Notes: generated by a model not told the origin, from the letters alone. Positions 22,278 to 33,753 are shown, counted from the first letter of the stretch. The stretch is 64,000 nucleotides of DNA from Lunularia cruciata (GCA_948567375.1 OX419755.1:41235001-41299000), one strand, 5' to 3'. A program made the numbers and translations.

Positions 22278-23890
22278 GTGGCTACCATTAGGGAGAGTGG
22301 TCTACTTGGATTACACCCTTGGTCTACTTGGGATGCAGCCAGAGGACATATAGAGCTTGCAGCCAGATTAGAGGGAGTTTTTCACATTGAGGTTGGAACC
22401 TCTAGTGGTTGGAGGCATAACACTACTACTCTCAAGGGCCTAGTGGAGCAGCAAATCAGTATGTCTTCCACTCCTATGAGAATTATAGAGGATATTTGGG
22501 AGCTAGATCTTGGACCCAAGCTTACAAGAGAGGAAAGATGGAGAGTTTGGAGGTTCTTGAGGAGCTACACGAGTTGTTTTTCCTTCAATATGAAGGATTT
22601 GGGTGCTCTAAAGGGACATGTTATACAGATTGAGCTTACTAGCAATACATCAATTTTCCAATGTCCCTATCAGTATAGTGATATGGAGAGAGCATTGATT
22701 CAAAGTCGGATTAGAGACCTTTTTGAGGCTGGTTTGGTAGAGATTTCACATGGAGAGTATGCATCAACTACAATGATGCAAGCCAAGAAAGATATGCATG
22801 GAAACTATATAGATAGGCGGGTGTGTGGAGATTACCATCCTATCAACCAACAGACCAGGGTTGATTGGTATGCCATGCCTACACCAAAGGAGATCTTTGA
22901 TGCAATTGGGCATGCAAAGGTCTTTAGTACTTTGGATCTCTAAGTGAGATACCATCAATTACCAATCAGGGAGGAAGACAAGTCTAAGACATCATTTTGG
23001 GTTATTGATCCTCACGGTAAGGATGTGTTATATCAATGGAGATTCTTACTATTTGGGTTAAAGGATGCTCTTGTTGAGTTCTAGAGGTCATGGACAAGAT
23101 CTTAGTTGGCCAAGAATTTTGCTAGGTGCTATATTGATGATATTTTGGTCTAGAGCAATATTATGGAGGAGCATGAGAGACATTTGTTGGAAGTGTTTGA
23201 GAGGTTGAGATCTCATGGACTCACATTTCATCCAAGGAAGTATAGATTCTTCCATGAGCAGGTTGAGTATTTGGGTCACACTATCTACCCTAGAGGACTT
23301 GGTGTTCAATAGACCAAGGTAGAGGCTATTGCACATATTCCTTGGCCTACAAATGTGAGCAGAGTGTGAGCATTCCTTAGGTTGTTGAACTTCTATTGCC
23401 ACTATGTTAGAGGATTTAGTGTCATTGCCAAGGCTTTGACAAAGCTGACCAAGCTTACACATGAGTGGTGTTGGGGAGATGAGCAAGAGAGAGCTTTTAT
23501 AGAGCTCAAGGAGAGGTTAACATCTGCTCCTATTTTGAGGAGACTGATCAGAGGATGACCATTTTAGGTTCACATTGATTGGAGTATATTGGGGCTTGGA
23601 GCAATGCTCGGCCAACATGATGATGAGGAGAAAGAGTTTTTGGTGGCCTATGCTAGTTGCTCCAACAATTCAATGTAGGCAAAGTATAGATCATATGAGG
23701 GAGAGTGCTTGGCAATAGTATATGCAATAGCACATTCCCAAGGTTACCTATTTAATAACCCCTTTATTCTCATCACTAATCATCAGCCACTGAAGTGGTT
23801 GATGGAGTTTGCTAAGCTTTCATAGAAGCTTGCACAATGGGCTCCAATTTTTTAGGATTATGATTTCATGGTTATTCACATACATAGAGT
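22278..23890 (+). pseudogene. A1 reverse transcriptase and RNase H
   Basis: A 221-codon open stretch (22278-22943) spans the pre-RT linker and the RT start: RVCGDYHPINQQTRVD, then MPTPKEIFDAIGHAKVFSTLDL. After a stop, RT continues to the catalytic box CYIDDILV (about 23130) and VEYLGHTIYPRGLG. RNase H follows in shifted frames (about 23570-23880): IDWSILGLGAMLGQ and TNHQPLKWLM are recognisable. The YIDD motif is Ty3-like. Stops are mostly TAG at former TGG or CAG positions (inference from A2). Confidence 0.8.
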
Positions 23891-24139
23891 GGCAAACCAT
23901 GATGTAGAGGGTTGAGTAAAAACCATCCCAACCAATAGGATCAGACAAGAGCACATTGGCATGGTGAGACAAATGAGAAGATGGTATAAAGTTGGCATGT
24001 ATCTACCTTTCTTTGTATATTTTTTGAGGCTTTGGTAATATCTCTCTCAACGTATACAGAAGGAGTTATTGAGGTCACAAATCCAAAGAGTGGAGACAGT
24101 GGTATAGTTCAGCAAGACATTCATGATGATGTCTTAGTG

Positions 24140-25330
24140 ATGGACTATCTCTACAGTGGTATTGTGGGTAGCACAATTGGGGCCAAGGAGAGAGATTGTG
24201 TTCTTCAACAAGCCAAATGGTTCAGATTGGAAGGCACGTACCTTCTTCATGTATGGGAGGATGGTAGAGAGAGAGTAGTACCACTTCCATCTCAAAGACC
24301 ACAGTTGGTCCGTCATGCTCATGAGGAGCTAGGAAACTTTAGAGTAAAGCGTACATATAGCTTACTCTAGAGTCATTATTGGTGGTATGCTATGCAAACC
24401 AATGTATAGTGGTTTGTTGCAAGATGTGTGGCTTGTGACCAAGTTAGAGCATCATTTAATGCTCCTATGCCACAATTACACCCATTACCTATCATGGGAT
24501 TGGGTTACTATTGGAGTTTGGACTTTTTTGGACCTTTATTGTTGATTATGAGACATCATCAATACATTTTGGTGATGGTGGAGCACTTCTCTAAGTGGAT
24601 TGAGTTGGTGGCACTTCCTAACAAGTCCAATGAAGGGACGGCTTACTCATTCCTAGATCGGGTTCTCAATCATTTTAGTGCACCAACTAAGGTTTTGATT
24701 GATCAAGGTATAGAGTTCTTGGGGGAGTTTAAGGTCTTGTATGACAAGGCTTTGATTGATCATCATACTAGCTCTCGAGATCACCTTGAGATAGATGGCT
24801 TAGTAGAGAGAGTGGTTCAAATAGTGAAGAGAGGATTGCAAAAGTATGGTTTGTAGAGAGGCCACTTGGGAGATTGGGATCTCTAGTTACCTGGTTGGCC
24901 ATGGGCTATTGGTTCAGTTGGCAAGCTTCCTTAGTATTTTTCTCTCCTTACTTTCTACTATGTGGATGAGATCCAGATTTACTTACAGCTATTTGTCAAG
25001 ATGCTACTATAGTATTGGACTTGGATGATCCAGATGTATGGATGAATGCATGTTCTCAACAAGTAGAGATTCTTTGGAGAGTAATGCTGATGGTCTTTGA
25101 GAACTTGGTGATTGCTAAGCATAAGGATGCCTTATGCTATGCTACCATTCAAGGAGGAGGTTATAAACCCTCAATCTATCAATTTCATCCAGGTGATTAT
25201 GTATATCTACAATAGACAACATTGATGATACTTGATGTTTTTATAGGCCGCATTATCTTGAGAGTGCATGAGGTTTTTCCATCTAGAGTCCTTGTGTTGG
25301 GAGGATGTGATGGTGTTTTTTAGAAGAATC
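24140..25330 (+). pseudogene. A1 DDE integrase and GPY-like module
   Basis: The zinc-binding domain (H-AHEELGNF..., ARCVAC) and the retroviral catalytic core are readable. The first Asp is in WSLDFFGPL, the second in VLIDQGIEF, and the Glu in VERVVQIVKRGL (24560-24850). A later segment (25190-25330) with HPGDYVYLQ and RIILRVHEVFPS corresponds to the GPY/F-like module that ends many Ty3 integrases. The stop after KYGL (24855) and later frame changes inactivate it. Confidence 0.78.
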
Positions 25331-25416
25331 ATGTGCTCAATTGTGCGCCGTGCCACCTTCCAAACATTGATGGTACTATGAACCCAAGCTTGGCACTTCT
25401 ACGTGTGGGCCTGCGG

Positions 25417-25551
25417 TGTATGTAATGCGGCTCTTCTAGTGGAGTTGTCACTATGTTAGTGTGTGATAGTTGTTCTAGAGGATAGCATGTGGCATGTATG
25501 ACTTCTCCCCTCATGATGTATCCTTAGGGACAATAGTTATGTCCTAGATGT
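25417..25551 (+). pseudogene. A1 PHD finger at the C-terminus of Pol
   Basis: The spacing follows the C4HC3 plant homeodomain finger: C-M-stop-C, then TMLVCDSC, RG-stop-HVAC and, after a loop, LCPRC. All eight metal ligands are still encoded. Stops replace one residue between the first two cysteines, one before the histidine (Trp in A2) and the conserved Trp two residues before the penultimate cysteine (Trp in A2). PHD fingers read histone H3 tails. In this position it would sit where chromoviruses carry a chromodomain. Confidence 0.8.
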
Positions 25552-25730
25552 ACTTCACCTATAGCTAGTTCATCCTTTATATGGTACAAGCTGCAAACAA
25601 GCGACTAACGATGGGACTTGATAGCACTCGGCTTCCTGATCTTTTGCCTACCATAGGGTACAATACCATATATTGGGAGTAAATGGCTATTTAGAGTTAG
25701 AGGAACCTAACCGCCAACTAAGGAGGCAAT

Positions 25731-25843
25731 TGTGGCACTTGAGAGTCCATGTATGACTTATGTGTGAGTTGTGCTTCTACAATGTGTGATGTTGATAATG
25801 ATGTATGTTGTGTAGCAATATATATATATATACGTATGATAGT
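25731..25843 (+). repeat. S repeat copy S1 (between polypurine tract and 3' L of A1)
   Basis: Begins TGTGGCAC directly after the purine tract aactaaggaggcaat and runs to the L start at 25844. It contains atgacttatgtgtgag and gttgtgtagc landmarks and a short (TA)n run. It matches S2-S5. Confidence 0.85.
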
Positions 25844-26270
25844 TGTCACGCCATTTGTAGTGTCTCATCTAGATTGTTTGGACTCTACAGTAGTAGTACT
25901 GGTAGTCATGAGTATTTTGGTATTTACTCATAGATTACTTGTTGAAGGTCATATTTCATATTTAGGGTATTGACTACATGGTGGAGCCCACCATCACTTA
26001 ACATTGGATGTGCCATCAGTGGAACCATTAGGATTGGATACAAAGGGGTATACTTTTGAAGTGCAGCTCCAAAGAGCTCACTTCTCTGATGTTGAGCCTT
26101 CAAGTTCTTGGCTATGGTGGATAGAGCCCAGTGAGCTTGACCTAGATTCTCTTAGTTAGAATGGGTGTGGTTCAACTATAATCAATGCTCAATTTTTGGT
26201 AGATTATGTAGTGACGGATCAAGTATTGATTTGATTGAATGTGATTCAAGTTGTGTAAACGAATTGATTA
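25844..26270 (+). repeat. L terminal repeat, 3' copy of A1
   Basis: Matches the 5' L copy (16584-17023) throughout, from tgtcacgccatttgtag to gaattgatta. It is flanked on both sides by S repeats in direct orientation. Confidence 0.85.
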
Positions 26271-26376
26271 TTGTGGCACTTGAGACTCCATGTATGACTT
26301 ATGTGTGACTTGTGCTTCTATAATGTGTGATATTGACAAAAATATATGTTGTGTAGCAATGTATATATGTACAACA
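26271..26376 (+). repeat. S repeat copy S2 (outer end of A1)
   Basis: Starts ttgtggcact immediately after L and ends gtacaaca, where C' LTR sequence resumes after TCTCT. It marks the right boundary of the A1 insertion. Confidence 0.85.
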
Positions 26377-26643
26377 TCTCTTTGGTTAAACTTGTTTGAT
26401 CAACCAGATATGACAAGGACCAACATGTCACCCATCTATGCAACTAATCTAATGGTTGAGCTTGCTAACATGGCACCAATACATGTATCTGATCAAAGGG
26501 TAGAGCTTCCCTTGAGGGGATCATCTTTGCTATATAATAAAGACAAGGTGCTCCTTTGGAGCATTAGAGTATTGAGTGTTGAATCTTTGTGTTTCTTCTC
26601 TTGTGTTTCTCTTGGGGTTTTGTTGTCCTTGAAACATTACAAA
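26377..26643 (+). mobile_element. Right half of the split family-C LTR (C')
   Basis: Continues the C' LTR interrupted at 16583: aaacttgtttgatcaaccagat, catgtcaccc, tgaggggatcatctttgctatata and a terminal cattaca. No primer site follows, so C' is probably a solo LTR. Convincing target duplications were not seen at its ends. Confidence 0.75.
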
Positions 26644-26951
26644 CCCCTACTACATCCCATTAATAGGACATGGATGTGGACATTTAGCACTTTTTTAATT
26701 TTCACTTACTTGTGGAGGATGCACTACATTGTTGCATATCATAGCATACTTAGCCTTCATCCTTCATCTACATTGGGATGTAATGATCTTTATATATTTT
26801 TGTATATCCTCTATGCACACTATTGCATTTTACTTCTTTTATACATAATACTCTTGTACCTTTCTATCTTTTCTTTCCCTAGAAACATATCAATCTAATG
26901 TGGATACAATGGAATGTATAACTTTATTAAACTCTTACTGGTTTGGATATT
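26644..26951. other. Undetermined sequence between C' and S3
   Basis: AT-rich, no gene recognised. The long open frame that crosses 26290-26898 joins S2, the C' LTR and this segment, so it is not a real gene. Confidence 0.5.
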
Positions 26952-27034
26952 TGTCGTGCGTATATACATCGCTACACAATATACATCGCTGTCAACGTCA
27001 TACACTATAGAAGCACAAATCACACATAAGTCAT
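26952..27034 (-). repeat. S repeat copy S3, left part (split by element C)
   Basis: The reverse complement matches S5 and S1. The copy is cut at the GTCAT target site of element C and continues at 41448-41474. Confidence 0.8.
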
Positions 27035-27727
27035 TGTAATACCAAGAGCTAGCCATATGATCTAGATGTGAAATTTGGTTTGGTAACATCTAGAATGATG
27101 TTATACATGATGGTCAAAATAGATAAGATAGAAGTATCACCAAAAGAGTACTTCTACTAATAGAGTAGAAACCAAAATAGACTTGAGAACCTTAGAACCA
27201 ATAGCTAGACATATGATTTAAAGGTGAGAATTGGTTAGGTAACATTTGGAAGGATGTTACACATGATGGACTAAACAGATCAGAAAGAGGTATCACCAAA
27301 AGGGGACTTCTATTAATAGAGTAGGAATCAAAATATGCCTAAAATCTTTGAAGGCAATTTTGGAGGCCTAAATGGATGAATTAGGCCTCAAAAATGTGCT
27401 GATCCCCCCCCCCAAATGAAGGAAAGGTTGGCCTCCCCTCTCCCCTACTTTGTCTTGTCGAGAGCTTTCCAATGGTACCTTACTCACGTGATTCTAAGAT
27501 TCCTACAGGAAGATTCCCTAAAAGATTCCTTCCAATCAAAGCTTGTTTGACCAACCAGATAGGACCTAGACCAGACATGTCACCTATCTATGTCCCTAAT
27601 CCCATGGTGGAGCTTCCTTGGCGGAGATCCTCTTTGTATATATAAAGAGAAGGTGCTCCCTTGGGGCATCGATTGTTTGAGTGTGCAATTTGTGTTTTCT
27701 CTCTTCTCTTATCCTCGGAGTATTACA
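27035..27727 (+). repeat. Element C 5' LTR (693 bp)
   Basis: Starts TGTAATACCA, ends ggagtattaca. Contains a TATATAAAG box near 27635. Followed after one base by an initiator-Met primer site. Confidence 0.92.
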
Positions 27728-27728
27728 A

Positions 27729-27745
27729 TGGTATCAGAGCGAGTG
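27729..27745 (+). promoter_or_regulatory. Element C primer binding site (initiator-Met tRNA)
   Basis: TGGTATCAGAGC is an exact match to the usual plant retrotransposon primer site complementary to initiator-Met tRNA. Confidence 0.9.
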
Positions 27746-27867
27746 TTTTAGTCCAAGAGAGTGGATCACCCCTCTTGGAATAACATGAACTACTAAAACT
27801 GAGTAATTTGAGGTGGTAGACATAGAGTAGTTGCTAGACTTAGGAAGGACTTTAGAGAGCGGATGGG

Positions 27868-28089
27868 ATGGATGCGCCGGGAGGCCAATTTCCCACACTT
27901 AGCTTTCTATTCTCAAATCCATTCCACATCAAGGTTATGTATATCCAGCGTGAGCAGATGAGGGTATTGCTAGTTTATCACTTTGGCACAGAATTCATGG
28001 ATAGAGTGATGAACTCACCAAACCCGGTGATTCTACCTATGGTGATATATGACAGAGAGTGGGATTTGACAATCTACATTCTATTATGA
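27868..28089 (+). CDS. Short leader ORF of element C (unknown)
   Basis: A 73-codon ATG-initiated frame lies between primer site and gag. It reads MYIQREQMRVLL and ILPMVIYD, ending IYILL. The order of residues resembles a frame at the same place in element B (33582-33753: FYIRQKEAMRAHL, VYPVVHYD, LYILYT), although B and C are different lineages. The function is unknown. It could be a small leader peptide or a remnant of an upstream gag extension. Confidence 0.4.
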   Translation: MDAPGGQFPTLSFLFSNPFHIKVMYIQREQMRVLLVYHFGTEFMDRVMNSPNPVILPMVIYDREWDLTIYILL

Positions 28090-28330
28090 TAAAATAGATA
28101 TGAATGTCCCAAATCCTCTCCCTTTCAACACTCAAGTAGAAATCCATTATGTAGTGAGGCCGAAAGTGATGTTTAGAGATTTTGTGGTTAGGAATTTTGG
28201 TGAGGAGTATTATCAATGAGTGATAGCTTTTGAGGTCCCAATGGTAGTTTCGATAGTTCGTGCACCTTCCAAAGTGATTATATTGACTCTGTAGTGAAGT
28301 AGACATTAGCAATTGAGTGTTGCAGGAACC

Positions 28331-29418
28331 ATGGATCCGCAATTGCAAGAGTTGGTGCAAGGAATGCAAGGGATGTTGAATGAATTTTGAGAGATTAAGA
28401 TGACCATGGAGACATTACAAAGTCAAGTACAGATCCTCAGGAACGATCAAGCCATGCAAGAAGAAGAGTCGTCTCAAAACCCAATACCTGCGACTGAAGT
28501 ACTTGGAGAGGCATCCGTGCCTATGAACCCTATCAACGATGAAACCACATTGCTACTCCGGATGAAGAAGACCTGCAACATCGAGCCTTACAAGGGGCAG
28601 CGTTCGATGGGAGTACTGGAAAATTGGATCTCGAGAATGAATCGATATTTCCGGTTGTTCTCAACAAAGATCACAGAGCATGATGCATGCGTGTTTGCAT
28701 GTGGGTACTTGACTAATAAAGCCCTCACATGGTATGATGCTTGGGAACGATCCATGCTGGCAGAGAGAAGGGAGGTCACATGGACAGCAATGCAAGAAGG
28801 ACTGCTGAAGAATTTCCAATCGGTGGATTTTGTGCAAATGGCTCAAACCCGACTATGGGGATTGAGAAAAAAGAATAGTGTACAAGAGTATGTAGAGGCA
28901 TTTCTGGATCTACAAGTTTCAATTACCGACATGAGTCTAGCAGAGGCTCTCGACAATTTCAAATGAGGGTTGAAAGAGCGGATTTGCCAAGAAGTCATGG
29001 TGCAAAATCCTCGTACGGTATTTGAAGCCATTGTTTGTGCGCAGAGAATAGCAAGAGCATTAGGTGGAGGTGAAGGAGTAGCTCCACCTCAACATTATCG
29101 GGCAAAAATGCCACACATGGGTAGAATAGTACCGATGGAATTGGGTACCTTCAATTCCGGGATCAAGGAGCACGACCGCTTCAAGGGGAGCGGGGACGGG
29201 TAGAAGAACGTAGAGATGGAGTCCCACGAGGAGAAGGGACTCAAGGAGAACAACGCCGTTGTTACAATTGTGGCCGTATTGGGCACATATCTACCAATTG
29301 TCGCACTCGTTTCCCTAGAGGCCCTCGGCCTTTGTTTAGGCAATCTTTGAACAACATGGAGAGGTACATTGAAGAGGAGGAGGTGGAAATCATTTCGGAA
29401 AATGAAGGTCGCCAGTAA
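28331..29418 (+). pseudogene. Element C gag
   Basis: ATG at 28331 opens MDPQLQELVQGMQG. A TGA follows at about 28388, then an open block with the retrotransposon gag core (LENWISRMNRYFRLF, ALTWYDAWE, 28400-28966) and another TGA at 28964-28966. A frame change near 29190 leads to a complete zinc knuckle, C-YN-C-GRIG-H-ISTN-C (29260-29301). The protein would form the particle core. At least two stops and one frameshift inactivate it. Confidence 0.8.
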
Positions 29419-29429
29419 ATCTACCTCAC

Positions 29430-29880
29430 GGCCTTACTAGCTCAATAAGGAAGCAAAGAAGCGAGGGGAGGAAGAAGAATAATGCGCAAAGATCCCAAAA
29501 AGCAACCTCACAATTGATTGTCATGAATGGAATCCTAGAAGGTAATCAAGTGAGAGTATTAATAGATCCAGGAGCAACAGAGAATTTCTTGTCTCGCTTT
29601 GTTGCAATAAGATTGGGAATGGATCTAGAGAGAGATGGAAGTGAAGAAGTAGAGTTACCAAATGGGCAAACAGAGAGGATTGAATCATTACCTAGACGGG
29701 TAACCCTCTCTGTAGGAGAATATCAAGAAGCAATTGAGTGGCGAGTGATACAATTAGCTCGTTATGATGCAATTTTAGGCATGCCATGGATGGAGCAGTA
29801 CAACCCTATGCTGGATTGGAGGAAGAAAGTAGTGAGAACCCACCAATGGTCAATCATTGGGATTAAAGAAAAATCATAGA
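29430..29880 (+). pseudogene. Element C aspartic protease
   Basis: Open at 29514-29879. VRVLIDPGATENFLS carries the active site, with DPG instead of DSG. LARYDAILGMPWMEQYNP is the second strand typical of chromovirus proteases. It is separated from gag and RT by stops. The Ser-to-Pro change at the active site suggests inactivity. Confidence 0.75.
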
Positions 29881-29942
29881 GGCAAAAACTACCTCTATAT
29901 ATCATAGGGACGGCAACTATCTGTAAGATCGATAGATGTTTT

Positions 29943-31260
29943 ATGGGTCTAATAAGAGAAGTCCAGAGTGCACAACTCAATGGACAAATTCTTGAGAAAT
30001 TGAAGGATGTGGTGGATGAGTTTCAAGATGTCTTTCCCGATGATCTACCCTCAGGATTACCACCAAAAAGGCGAGTAGATCACAAAATTGAGACACTTCC
30101 GGGGAAGACGCCTCCTTGTAAGGCCCCATATCGCCTATCATCTCATGAGTTGGAGGAGTGTAAGACTCAAATTGAGGAGATGATGTAGAAAGGGTTCATC
30201 CAACCTAGAATATCACCATATGGGGCCCCTGTCTTGTTTGTGAAGAAGAAGGATGGTACAATGCGCATGTGCATTGACTATCGGGGTCTCAATCAGCAAA
30301 CAATGAAGAACAAATACCCCTTACCTCGCATGGATGACCTATTTGATCAACTCCATGGAGCAAGATACTTCACTAAACTAGACTTGCGGAGTGGTTACAA
30401 TCAAATCCAAATTGCAAAGGAGGATGTGTACAAAACTACCTTTCAAACCAGGTATGGCCACTTTGAGTATCTTGTGATGCCTTTTGGCCTCACCAATGCA
30501 CTTGCCACTTTCATGAGTCTAATGAATGACATATTTTGTCCATACTTGGATAAGTCTATTATCGTCTTCTTGGATGATATCTTAGTATATAGTAGCATTA
30601 TGACAAAACACAAACAACATCTACGAGAGGTCCTCCATATTTTAAGACAAAATCAGTTGTACGCCAAAATCTCAAAGTGTGAGTTTGGCAAGTCTGAAGT
30701 AGACTACTTGGGGCATAGAGTAAGTGCAGAGGGTATTCAAGTATTGACAGATAAAATAGAGGTCATTCAAAAATGGAGTGCCCGAGAAGATCAGACTCAA
30801 CTTAAGAGCTTCATGGGGTTGACGGGATTCTATCATAGATTGTCAAGGACTTTTCCAAGGTTGCACTTAACGGCACTACTTGGCAAGGGGAAGAAGTGGA
30901 CATGGGGAATTGCACAAGAGTTGGCCTTTCAAAAATTGAAGGTCACCTTGGTATATGCACCAATCTTGAAGTGGTATGACCCAAAACATCCAATCAAGTT
31001 GGCTACAGATGCATCAGGTGTAGCAATAGGAGCAGTCCTACAACAAGAGTGGCATGACGGATGGCATCCAATTGCATATTTCTCTTGAAAGTTATTACCA
31101 ATAGAACGCAACTACCACACCACAGAATGAGAAGAGTTGGCCATCATTCTAGCAACCAAGCATTGGAAGCACTACTTGAGCAAGAAGGCATTTGTAGTAG
31201 AGACATACCACAAACCTCTAGTCTACCTCAAGACATAGAAGGATCTATCTCGTCGCCAAA
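29943..31260 (+). pseudogene. Element C reverse transcriptase and RNase H
   Basis: RT is nearly open at 30234-31088: [43 protein letters not shown] and the catalytic box [10 protein letters not shown] (about 30570). RNase H starts [22 protein letters not shown] at 30186-30188 precedes the open RT stretch and a TGA at 31086-31088 cuts RNase H. Later RNase H codons are frameshifted. Confidence 0.85.
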
Positions 31261-31292
31261 TTTGGTGGGCAAAGTGGCAACAATGCTTCAAC

Positions 31293-32600
31293 ATGACAAT
31301 CACCTACGTGGAAGGTAAGAAGCAACTTGCAGATGCATTCACCCGCATGCCAATGGCCAACAACTTGGTGGTAGAGGTTAAGATTAACCTTGAATTCTGG
31401 CAAGAGATTCTGGCTGCTACAAAAACTGATCCACAGATTGTAGAAGCACAATCATCCAAAGGTGTCACCAGCACCCAAGGACTCACCTTTTGGGATGGCA
31501 GATTATGGATCCCAAATGTCCCAGAATTATGCACCACCATTCTAGCAAAATGTCATGATTCAGCCATTGCAGCTCATGTCGGAGTGGACAAGACCTTGGA
31601 TGCAGTCAAGCGCCATTACTATTGGCCCAAGATGAGCAATGATGTGATGGACTATGTGTGTAGCTGCCTACTTTGTCAACAAAACAAAGCTTCTAATCAA
31701 GCTCCTGCAGGGCTCCTTCAACCTCTCCCCACTCCTACCCAACGTTGGGAACAAGTGAGTATGGATCTCGTTTGTGAATTACCCAAGACCACCTCAGGGT
31801 TTGACTCCATTGTAGTCTTTGTGGACCGACTCAGCAAAATGATTCATGTACGCTCTACCACCAAGGAGGTGACTACTCTACAACTAGCTCAATTATACTT
31901 AGATGCAGTCTTTGCTCACCATGGCTTGTCTAGAGTACTCATCACCAATAGAGGCACCCAATTCACCAGTTTGTTTTGGCAAACACTCTTTGGTTTCTTC
32001 AAAACCAAGTTGGCCATGTCCACAGCTTACCACCCACAAACAGATGGCTAAACAAAGCTGGCTAATCGCACGATTGAAGACATGTTACGCGGCTTCACCT
32101 TAGAAGAGCAAGAGAGGTGGGATACCCTACTCCCGTTGGTAGAATTTGCTTACAACAATTCAATGAATGCATCCACCCAGGTCACTCCGTTCTTCCTCAT
32201 GTATGGTGAGCATCCCTTCACACCTTCTAGCTTGATGAAGATCCGTCCAGTGGCTACCAAGGTCGATGCAATCAACACATTTGTTTCTAGAATCCAACAA
32301 GGTGTGGAGAGCGCCAAGCACAAATTACAAATTGCACAAAATCGACAGAAGCAGAATGCTGATGCACACCGTCGGCACATGGAGTTCAATGTTGGGATCA
32401 AGTGTGGCTATCAACAACCAACCTCACATTAGTTGGACCTCGTAAGCTCAGACCTCATTTTATTGGGCCTTTCTCGATTCTTTGTCGCATCGGTGCTATG
32501 GCCTATCACCTTGAGCTACCACCACACATGAAGATCCATCTAGTGTTCCATGTCTCCCTACTACGTAGATATGCTCCCCAATCAGGCCAAAGTCATTCCA
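31293..32600 (+). pseudogene. Element C integrase
   Basis: The zinc domain reads H-DSAIAA-H and C-LL-C (31550-31680). The core follows, with MDLVCELPKT, the second-Asp strand ITNRGTQF (Asp changed to Asn) and YHPQTDG before a stop at about 32049-32051. The GPY/F module (RPHFIGPFSIL) is at 32450-32480. The Asn substitution and stops would abolish strand transfer. Confidence 0.82.
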
Positions 32601-32639
32601 CACCAAACATTCAACCTTGTCCGACACTCATTGATGGCA

Positions 32640-32760
32640 TAAAGGAATATGAAGTGGAGGGGATTCTGCAAAAATGTATACGTGGTACTCGCCACCCACG
32701 GGTGGATTATCTAGTACAATGGAAAGGTTACCCCCTCTATGAAGCAACCTAGGAGCATGC
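32640..32760 (+). pseudogene. Element C chromodomain
   Basis: GIKEYEVEGIL, then RHPRVDYLVQWKGYP and EATWEHAANL match the chromodomain fold, with one TAG after ATW. Chromodomains at the integrase C-terminus bind methylated histone H3 and steer insertion (family knowledge). This identifies C as a chromovirus. Confidence 0.85.
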
Positions 32761-32849
32761 TGCTAATTTGGCACATGCACCGGTGTTGGTGCAAGCATTT
32801 GAGCAACAATTGCACAACCAGGACGTTGCGTCTTAAAAGGAGAGAGGTC

Positions 32850-33541
32850 TGTAACACCCATTTGTGCATGTGTGTGGTATTGTGATATTTAGCTTGGTAT
32901 TACAAGTACTTAAGAGATATTATTTATATAGAGATAAAGGATGATTCTATATTAGTCATGGTTAGCTAAATTTAGTCATAGCTAAGATAGAGGGGACCTT
33001 ACTTTAGAGGAAGTAGAAAAGATGAGCACCACTATTTTGGATTTTAGTGTGTTGACTTGGTATTATTCCTAGGTGTTTGGCTTTGAGGAAAGAGTTGAGA
33101 ACTCTTGGGCCCGCAAGCCTTTTTGTTTTGGATTCGTCTTTAGTCCAAAGATAGCCCATGTGAAGGAATCCTTGACTTAGTGGTTGGGTCAAGATAAGAC
33201 CACATGCTTAGGGGAATATGCCCATGTAAATGGATATTCCTTTCTACTTTTTGACTTTACTTGACTTTTAGTCTAGTAACTTGAGTTACTACGGTAATGA
33301 GTAACTTTGGTACGTAACTATTTCACAAGTATATAAACAAGGGGTAAGGAGGTACTCATCATCCTTTCATTTGCAACTATCTCTCTCTCATTGAGTTCTC
33401 TAGTGATCAATGTCTTGAGTCTTGGAGTGTTAGCCTTGGAGGAGTATGATGGAGTTGGGGTTTCTTGCCTTCTTAGTCCATGGTGCGCTACTATAATAGC
33501 CATCAGAGGTTCATCCTGAGTGAGAGACAGGCCGGCTCACA
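32850..33541 (+). repeat. Element B 5' LTR (692 bp)
   Basis: Starts TGTAACACCC, ends ggctcaca. TATATAAA box at 33330-33337. Upstream is a GTAACTT/AGTTAC dyad tract (about 33275-33320). Confidence 0.93.
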
Positions 33542-33545
33542 TTTT

Positions 33546-33563
33546 TGGTTCCATTGCCGGGCC
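33546..33563 (+). promoter_or_regulatory. Element B primer binding site (Asp-tRNA-like)
   Basis: TGGTTCCATTGCCGGGCC, four bases after the LTR, resembles the complement of the 3' end of plant Asp tRNA (TGGCGCCGTTGCCGGGGA) used by Athila/Tat-type elements. Several positions differ. Confidence 0.65.
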
Positions 33564-33581
33564 CTCTCTAGAAGGCAAGAT

Positions 33582-33753
33582 AATGTTCCGCGTTCAATTC
33601 TACATTAGGCAGAAGGAGGCTATGAGAGCTCACTTGGAGAGAACATTAGGAGAGGAGAGGGCTAAACTTATGTTAGAGAACCAAGATCTATTTGTATACC
33701 CTGTAGTTCATTATGATGTCTTTGAGGTGATTTTGTACATCTTGTACACATGA
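33582..33753 (+). CDS. Short leader ORF of element B (unknown)
   Basis: An ATG at 33582 opens a 57-codon frame: MFRVQFYIRQKEAMRAHL, then VYPVVHYD and LYILYT before TGA. It lies just inside the primer site, like the leader ORF of element C (27868), and shares its order of residues. The frame is also open upstream into the LTR. Role unknown. Confidence 0.35.

Larger units (their letters stand above)
16584..26376 (+). mobile_element. A1: family-A Ty3/gypsy element encoding a DNA methyltransferase and PHD finger
   Basis: A 9.8-kb insertion inside the C' LTR, flanked by TCTCT (16579-16583 and 26377-26381). Order: L repeat, 1.4-kb leader, gag with two zinc knuckles, protease, C5 methyltransferase, reverse transcriptase, RNase H, DDE integrase, GPY-like module, PHD finger, purine tract, S, L, S. 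Colinear with A2 (minus strand, 41.6-51.4 kb). All coding regions contain stops or frameshifts. The arrangement of the terminal repeats is not that of a normal LTR element. Confidence 0.85.

Noticed and set aside
26290-26898. A 202-codon open frame on the plus strand
   Set aside because: It crosses the S2 repeat, the end of element A1 and the right half of an old LTR, so it joins unrelated sequences and has no protein family resemblance.
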